Part shown: positions 14,915-17,853 of the stretch, one piece after another
How positions within the stretch are numbered: position 1 is the first letter of the stretch
Layout of the letters: the number at the start of each line of letters is the position of its first letter
Assembly (NCBI GenBank): GCA_900544815.1
Contig: UQWT01000047.1
Span: forward strand, 1-17,853
Length of the DNA stretch: 17,853 bases
Direction: 5' to 3'
Origin: an uncultured Bacteroidales bacterium
GTDB lineage: Bacteria; Bacteroidota; Bacteroidia; Bacteroidales; UBA932
The notes under the pieces: model-generated
Seen by the model: the letters and a program-made list of their open reading frames with translations, nothing else
The model's database searches: none
What the model was told of the DNA's origin: nothing
Made by a program: the position numbers and the translations under genes

Positions 14915-15523
14915 ATGTATAGAAGTTTATTCAAACGCTTTTTTGACATTGTCTTTTCTATGTTTGGGCTTATTGTAGCAAGTCCGGTGCTTTTGCTTGT
15001 TACAATATGGTTAACCTTTGCCAATAAAGGGGCCGGCGTTTTTTTCACTCAAGAGCGGCCCGGAAAAGATACCAAAGTCTTTAAACTCATAAAGTTTAAG
15101 ACAATGACAAATGAGAGGGACGAAAATGGAAATCTGCTGCCGGATAGAGAGAGGATCACCAATATTGGCGCATTCCTGCGTTCAACCTCTATGGACGAAT
15201 TGCCCCAGTTATTGAACATAATCAAGGGCGATATGTCTTTTATAGGGCCAAGACCTCTGCTTGTACAGTACCTGCCGCTTTACAATAAAGAACAGGCAAG
15301 AAGGCATGAGGTAAGACCGGGAATGTCCGGTTGGGCTCAATGTCATGGGAGAAATTCAATCTCATGGACTGAAAAATTTAGGTACGATGTCTGGTATGTT
15401 GACAATATATCTTTAAAGACAGATCTTATTGTAATATATCTGACTATTAAAAAAGTTTTGAACAGAGAGGGTATTAACTCGCCCGATAATACAACAATGG
15501 AGTATTTTAACGGACATAATTAA
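14915..15523 (+). CDS. pglC: Monotopic phosphoglycosyl transferase, PglC-like
   Basis: A 202-residue membrane enzyme that transfers a sugar phosphate from a UDP-sugar to undecaprenyl phosphate, starting a lipid-linked glycan. Residues 11-35 form the re-entrant membrane helix, with Ser23-Pro24, the kink motif known in Campylobacter PglC. Asp94-Glu95 in SMDELPQ is the catalytic dyad (93-94 in that enzyme), followed by GDMSFIGPRPLL (105-116) and the conserved RPGMSGWAQ (134-142). The short length, with no extra N-terminal membrane domain, is of the PglC class rather than WbaP/WcaJ. The ATG at 14915 was preferred over an upstream TTG because it places these residues in register and lies after the promoter. 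It leads a three-gene operon; the acetyltransferase follows after 13 bp. Confidence 0.9.
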   Translation: MYRSLFKRFFDIVFSMFGLIVASPVLLLVTIWLTFANKGAGVFFTQERPGKDTKVFKLIKFKTMTNERDENGNLLPDRERITNIGAFLRSTSMDELPQLLNIIKGDMSFIGPRPLLVQYLPLYNKEQARRHEVRPGMSGWAQCHGRNSISWTEKFRYDVWYVDNISLKTDLIVIYLTIKKVLNREGINSPDNTTMEYFNGHN

Positions 15524-15536
15524 ATTCATTAGAATT

Positions 15537-16139
15537 ATGTATTTATTTGGAGCAAGCGGACATGGCAAGGTAATTAAGGAAATTATTGAAGCAGGTGGCC
15601 AAGAGGTGGATGCGTTCGTGGATGATAACCCAAATATTAACGAGCTATGCGGTAAAAAGGTTTTACATACAAGAATGGGCGTATCACCTATTATTATAAG
15701 CATAGGTGTTAACAAAAATCGAAAGATGATAGCAGAGCAATTGTTGGCTTATAATCCGAATATCAAATTCGGTATTGCAATTCATCCTTCTGCCGTAGTT
15801 TCTCCATCTGCAAAGATTGGAGAAGGAACGGTGATAATGGCCGGAGCTGTTGTATGCGCCGGTGCAGTGATAGGCAGGCATTGTATAATCAATACTGGTG
15901 CAAGTATAGATCATGAGTGCGTATTGGGCGATTACTGCCATATGGCTCCACATGCTACACTTAGCGGACAAGTTCATTTGGGTGAAGGTGTAATAATGGG
16001 TGTAAGCTCTTGTGCAATTAATTGTACAAATATAGGCAGTTGGGCCACTATTGGTGCCGGCGCCGCAGTAGTAAAGCCCATTCCGGCAAACTGTACCGCT
16101 GTTGGTGTTCCTGCAAAACCTATTAAGTTTAACAAATGA
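15537..16139 (+). CDS. Sugar-nucleotide N-acetyltransferase, PglD/NeuD-like
   Basis: A 200-residue enzyme of the NeuD/PglD family. The N-terminal alpha/beta domain starts MYLFGASGHGKVIKEII, whose GASGHGKV binds the nucleotide sugar, and the C-terminal left-handed beta-helix has hexapeptide repeats (SAKIGEGTVIMAGAVVCAGAVIG from about residue 91). TGASIDHEC (120-128) with His126 and MAPHATLSG match the catalytic histidine region and acetyl-CoA site of PglD. It would acetylate the 4-amino group of a UDP-sugar made by the aminotransferase downstream. Spacing to neighbours is 13 and 14 bp. Family and fold are sure; the substrate is inferred from the neighbours. Confidence 0.88.
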   Translation: MYLFGASGHGKVIKEIIEAGGQEVDAFVDDNPNINELCGKKVLHTRMGVSPIIISIGVNKNRKMIAEQLLAYNPNIKFGIAIHPSAVVSPSAKIGEGTVIMAGAVVCAGAVIGRHCIINTGASIDHECVLGDYCHMAPHATLSGQVHLGEGVIMGVSSCAINCTNIGSWATIGAGAAVVKPIPANCTAVGVPAKPIKFNK

Positions 16140-16153
16140 TTTTCATAGAATAG

Positions 16154-17344
16154 ATGGAAAGAAAACGAATCTACTTGTGCCTTGCACATTTGTGTGGAGA
16201 GGAACAAAAATATATTCAGGAGGCGATAGATACCAATTGGGTTGTTCCTCTTGGGCCAAATGTAGATGCCTTTGAAGAGCAGTTGAAACAGTATATTGGA
16301 GAAGGCAAGGAGATTGTAGCCCTGTCATCTGGAACTGCCGCATTACATCTTGCCTTGATTGAACTGGGAGTTGGATGTGGAGATGAGGTAATTGTGCAGA
16401 GTTTTACCTTCTGTGCATCGGCCAATCCTGTTAAATATCTTGGTGCAACACCTATATTTGTTGATTCCGAATCTGACAGCTGGAACATGGATCCACAGCT
16501 GTTGGATAAGGCCATAAATGACAGAATTGCAAAAACAGGCAAAAAGCCAAAGGCTATAATCCCTGTATCCCTTTATGGCATGCCGCCAAAAATGGATGAG
16601 ATAATGGAGATAGCGAATCGTTATGAAATTCCGGTAATTGAAGATTCTGCAGAGGGACTTGGTTCTCTCTTCAACGGAAAACCGTGCGGGACATTCGGCA
16701 AGTTTGGTGTGCTCTCCTTTAACGGGAACAAAATGATTACCACTTCCGGCGGAGGGGCTTTAATCTGCGCTGATGCAGAGACAAAACAGCGTATAATATG
16801 GTACGCTACCCAAGCTAGGGAGGCATATCCGTTCTACCAGCATAAAGCCATAGGATTCAATTACAGGATGTCTAATATCTGCGCCGGCATAGGACGCGGA
16901 CAGATGACAATTCTTAACAGTCATATTGAACACCATAGAAAACTCAACAGACTATACAGAGAACTTTTGTCAAATATAGATGGTATAACTTTACATGAGA
17001 ATCCGTCCGCAAACTTTAACAGCAATTTTTGGTTAATTGCCGCCATTCTTGACCCATCTCTAAAGATTACAGGAATGGAGGAGGCACCTTCATACAATAC
17101 AGGGTGCGAACCACATTGCAATGTTGAAGCCTTGCGCCTGCTTTTGGATAAAGCCGGTGTTGAGACACGTTCTTTATGGAAGCCTATGCACAAGCAGCCT
17201 GTATATGCAGATTGCCCTGCATATATAGACGGGGTAAGCGAAGGGCTTTTTAAGAGAGGGTTATGTCTGCCAAGCGGGCCTTGTGTATCTGAGGAGGATG
17301 TGAGATATATTGTAAATTGCATTGAATCTGCAATTATAAGGTAA
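16154..17344 (+). CDS. DegT/DnrJ/EryC1/StrS-family sugar aminotransferase, PglE-like
   Basis: A 396-residue PLP-dependent aminotransferase predicted to convert a UDP-4-keto-6-deoxy sugar to its 4-amino form. Motifs: SSGTAALHLAL near residue 60 (PLP phosphate contact), FVDSESDSWNMD, EDSAEGLGS (Asp stacked on the pyridine ring) and SFNGNKMITTSGGG with Lys193 as the Schiff-base lysine; the C-terminal domain ends with RGLCLPSGPCVSEEDV. Among sugar aminotransferases the AEGLGS variant and length fit PglE/LegC types better than DesI-like ones, but this is judged by eye. It is the last gene of the trio; the 4,6-dehydratase (PglF) that would supply its substrate is not in the window. Confidence 0.9.
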   Translation: MERKRIYLCLAHLCGEEQKYIQEAIDTNWVVPLGPNVDAFEEQLKQYIGEGKEIVALSSGTAALHLALIELGVGCGDEVIVQSFTFCASANPVKYLGATPIFVDSESDSWNMDPQLLDKAINDRIAKTGKKPKAIIPVSLYGMPPKMDEIMEIANRYEIPVIEDSAEGLGSLFNGKPCGTFGKFGVLSFNGNKMITTSGGGALICADAETKQRIIWYATQAREAYPFYQHKAIGFNYRMSNICAGIGRGQMTILNSHIEHHRKLNRLYRELLSNIDGITLHENPSANFNSNFWLIAAILDPSLKITGMEEAPSYNTGCEPHCNVEALRLLLDKAGVETRSLWKPMHKQPVYADCPAYIDGVSEGLFKRGLCLPSGPCVSEEDVRYIVNCIESAIIR

Positions 17345-17399
17345 AGCTCATTGCAGCAATACAGACTCAATCGGTTAAGCAATCCAAACTGATAATGCC

Positions 17400-17447
17400 A
17401 AAAAAGAAGAGGAGGATGACCAACTTTACATAGGTCATCCTCTTCTT
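17400..17447 (-). terminator. Rho-independent terminator of rpsU
   Basis: On the minus strand AAGAAGAGGATGACC (17447-17433) pairs with GGTCATCCTC and a following CTTCTT, with three extra bases bulged (17421-17404), around an 11-nt loop, then six T (17405-17400). It lies about 50 nt after the rpsU stop codon. Because the hairpin is largely symmetrical it may also stop transcription coming from the aminotransferase gene, though the plus strand has a poorer T-run. It separates rpsU from xer-hpf transcriptionally. Confidence 0.85.
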
Positions 17448-17498
17448 GTATCTATACAACAATCTTTGTTTTCCTTCAAATAAAGATGATATAATGAG

Positions 17499-17690
17499 TT
17501 ATTCCTCGCTTAATTGAAGAGCTTTAACATAGATAGCCTTATTAATCTCCTCACGTCTCCTTACAGATTTCTTAACGAATGTCTTTCTGTTTCTAAGCTC
17601 GCGAACAGTACCTGTCTTTTCAAATTTACGTTTGAATTTCTTTAGGGCTCTCTCAATGTTTTCACCCTCTTTAATTGGAACTATAATCAT
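17499..17690 (-). CDS. rpsU: 30S ribosomal protein bS21
   Basis: A 63-residue, very basic protein: MIIVPIKEGENIERALKKFKRKFEKTGTVRELRNRKTF, with the conserved bS21 pattern of an acidic-to-basic first helix and the RRREEINKA second helix. It binds the platform of the 30S subunit next to the 3' end of 16S rRNA. In Flavobacterium johnsoniae bS21, with bS18 and bS6, is known to cover the anti-Shine-Dalgarno. The gene has a very strong Shine-Dalgarno, AAGGAGGTG, 9-10 nt before the ATG, and a consensus promoter, with a leader of about 30 nt. It is followed by its own terminator. Identity is certain. Confidence 0.97.
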   Translation of the reverse strand: MIIVPIKEGENIERALKKFKRKFEKTGTVRELRNRKTFVKKSVRRREEINKAIYVKALQLSEE

Positions 17691-17697
17691 TATTTTA

Positions 17698-17707
17698 CCA
17701 CCTCCTT
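17698..17707 (-). promoter_or_regulatory. Extended Shine-Dalgarno of rpsU
   Basis: The minus strand reads AAGGAGGTGG, then TAAAATA and the ATG at 17690. The AAGGAGGT part is complementary to the full anti-Shine-Dalgarno at the 16S rRNA 3' end. GGAGG (17705-17701) is 10 nt from the start codon. This is exceptional here, where other genes start behind A/T-rich sequence. Confidence 0.88.
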
Positions 17708-17721
17708 TTTATTTCGGACTG

Positions 17722-17752
17722 CAAAGGTATTACTTTTTACCAATATAACAAA
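17722..17752 (-). promoter_or_regulatory. rpsU promoter, full Bacteroidota consensus
   Basis: On the minus strand TTTG (17752-17749), a 19-bp spacer and TACCTTTG (17729-17722) match the -33/-7 consensus at every fixed position. Transcription should start near 17716, giving a leader of about 26 nt that is mostly the Shine-Dalgarno region. It is the best promoter match in the window. Confidence 0.85.
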
Positions 17753-17757
17753 TTTTC

Positions 17758-17776
17758 TTCCCGACAATTTATCGGG
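17758..17776. repeat. Inverted repeat just upstream of the rpsU promoter
   Basis: CCCGA (17760-17764) and TCGGG (17772-17776) form a 5-bp inverted repeat with a 7-bp gap. The left half is one of the seven TCCCGACA copies in the window. It lies 6 bp above the -33 element, a typical place for an activator or a preceding gene's terminator. The rest of 17777-17853 shows no gene. Confidence 0.35.
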
Positions 17777-17853
17777 GGCAGAGTCAAAAAGCAAGTGCAA
17801 CATTACAATAAAAATTTAAAAAACTCATCCTTAGGAGTAGAGAAATTTAATTT

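Noticed and set aside
1..17853. CRISPR arrays, tRNA or rRNA genes, insertion sequences, phage or defence genes
   Set aside because: No regular repeat-spacer pattern, cloverleaf, transposase or defence-family motif was seen; this was by eye, so short tRNA-like sequences could be missed.

Overview
The window is chromosomal DNA of a member of the Bacteroidota, most likely order Bacteroidales. Three things point there. A ParA-ParB-DUF5683-MltD gene chain and an hpt-adk-obgE chain are both typical of that group. Several upstream regions carry the Bacteroidota promoter form (TTTG, 19-21 bp, TAnnTTTG). Almost every gene lacks a Shine-Dalgarno sequence and starts behind an A/T-rich stretch. Genus cannot be told from the sequence. 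The content is mostly core genome; I see no transposase, phage gene, CRISPR array, tRNA or rRNA.

Layout. 48-422 (+) is the C-terminal part of an outer-membrane beta-barrel protein, apparently a broken gene. 466-1416 (-) is a YegS/DagK-type lipid kinase. A 316-bp divergent spacer (1417-1732) leads into a tight operon 1733-6119 (+): parA, parB, a DUF5683 protein and an MltD-like lytic transglycosylase with two LysM domains. 6183-8375 (-) encodes a secreted protein with a helix-hairpin-helix region followed by a predicted outer-membrane barrel; its upstream region holds repeats and hairpins. purE (8652-9164, -) ends in a clear terminator. hpt, adk, obgE, a PAP2 phosphatase and lplA run 9387-13376 (+) and end in a terminator shared with the convergent xer-hpf pair (14735-13406, -). 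A PglC/PglD/PglE-like trio (14915-17344, +) comes next, then rpsU (17690-17499, -).

How the genes work together. parAB plus MltD link chromosome segregation to cell-wall work. purE, hpt and adk cover purine synthesis, salvage and nucleotide balance, and obgE acts in ribosome assembly and GTP sensing. hpf and rpsU both act on the 30S subunit. The Pgl-like trio would make and load a diacetylated amino sugar (bacillosamine type) onto undecaprenyl phosphate, starting a glycan.

Most interesting points. (1) rpsU and hpf are the only genes in the window with a full GGAGG Shine-Dalgarno sequence, in a lineage whose ribosomes are known to hide the anti-SD with the help of bS21, the rpsU product. (2) From remembered Bacteroides gene order, rpsU-xer-hpf is normally one block; here the oppositely oriented glycan trio sits between rpsU and xer. 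(3) A 93-bp segment upstream of the barrel gene carries two TTGTGAGA boxes exactly 21 bp apart, a third inverted copy and two abutting stem-loops. (4) The 8-mer TCCCGACA occurs seven times, including next to the rpsU promoter and as an inverted pair flanking the barrel fragment. No wholly new system is demonstrated; points 1 and 3 are the best candidates for undescribed regulation.
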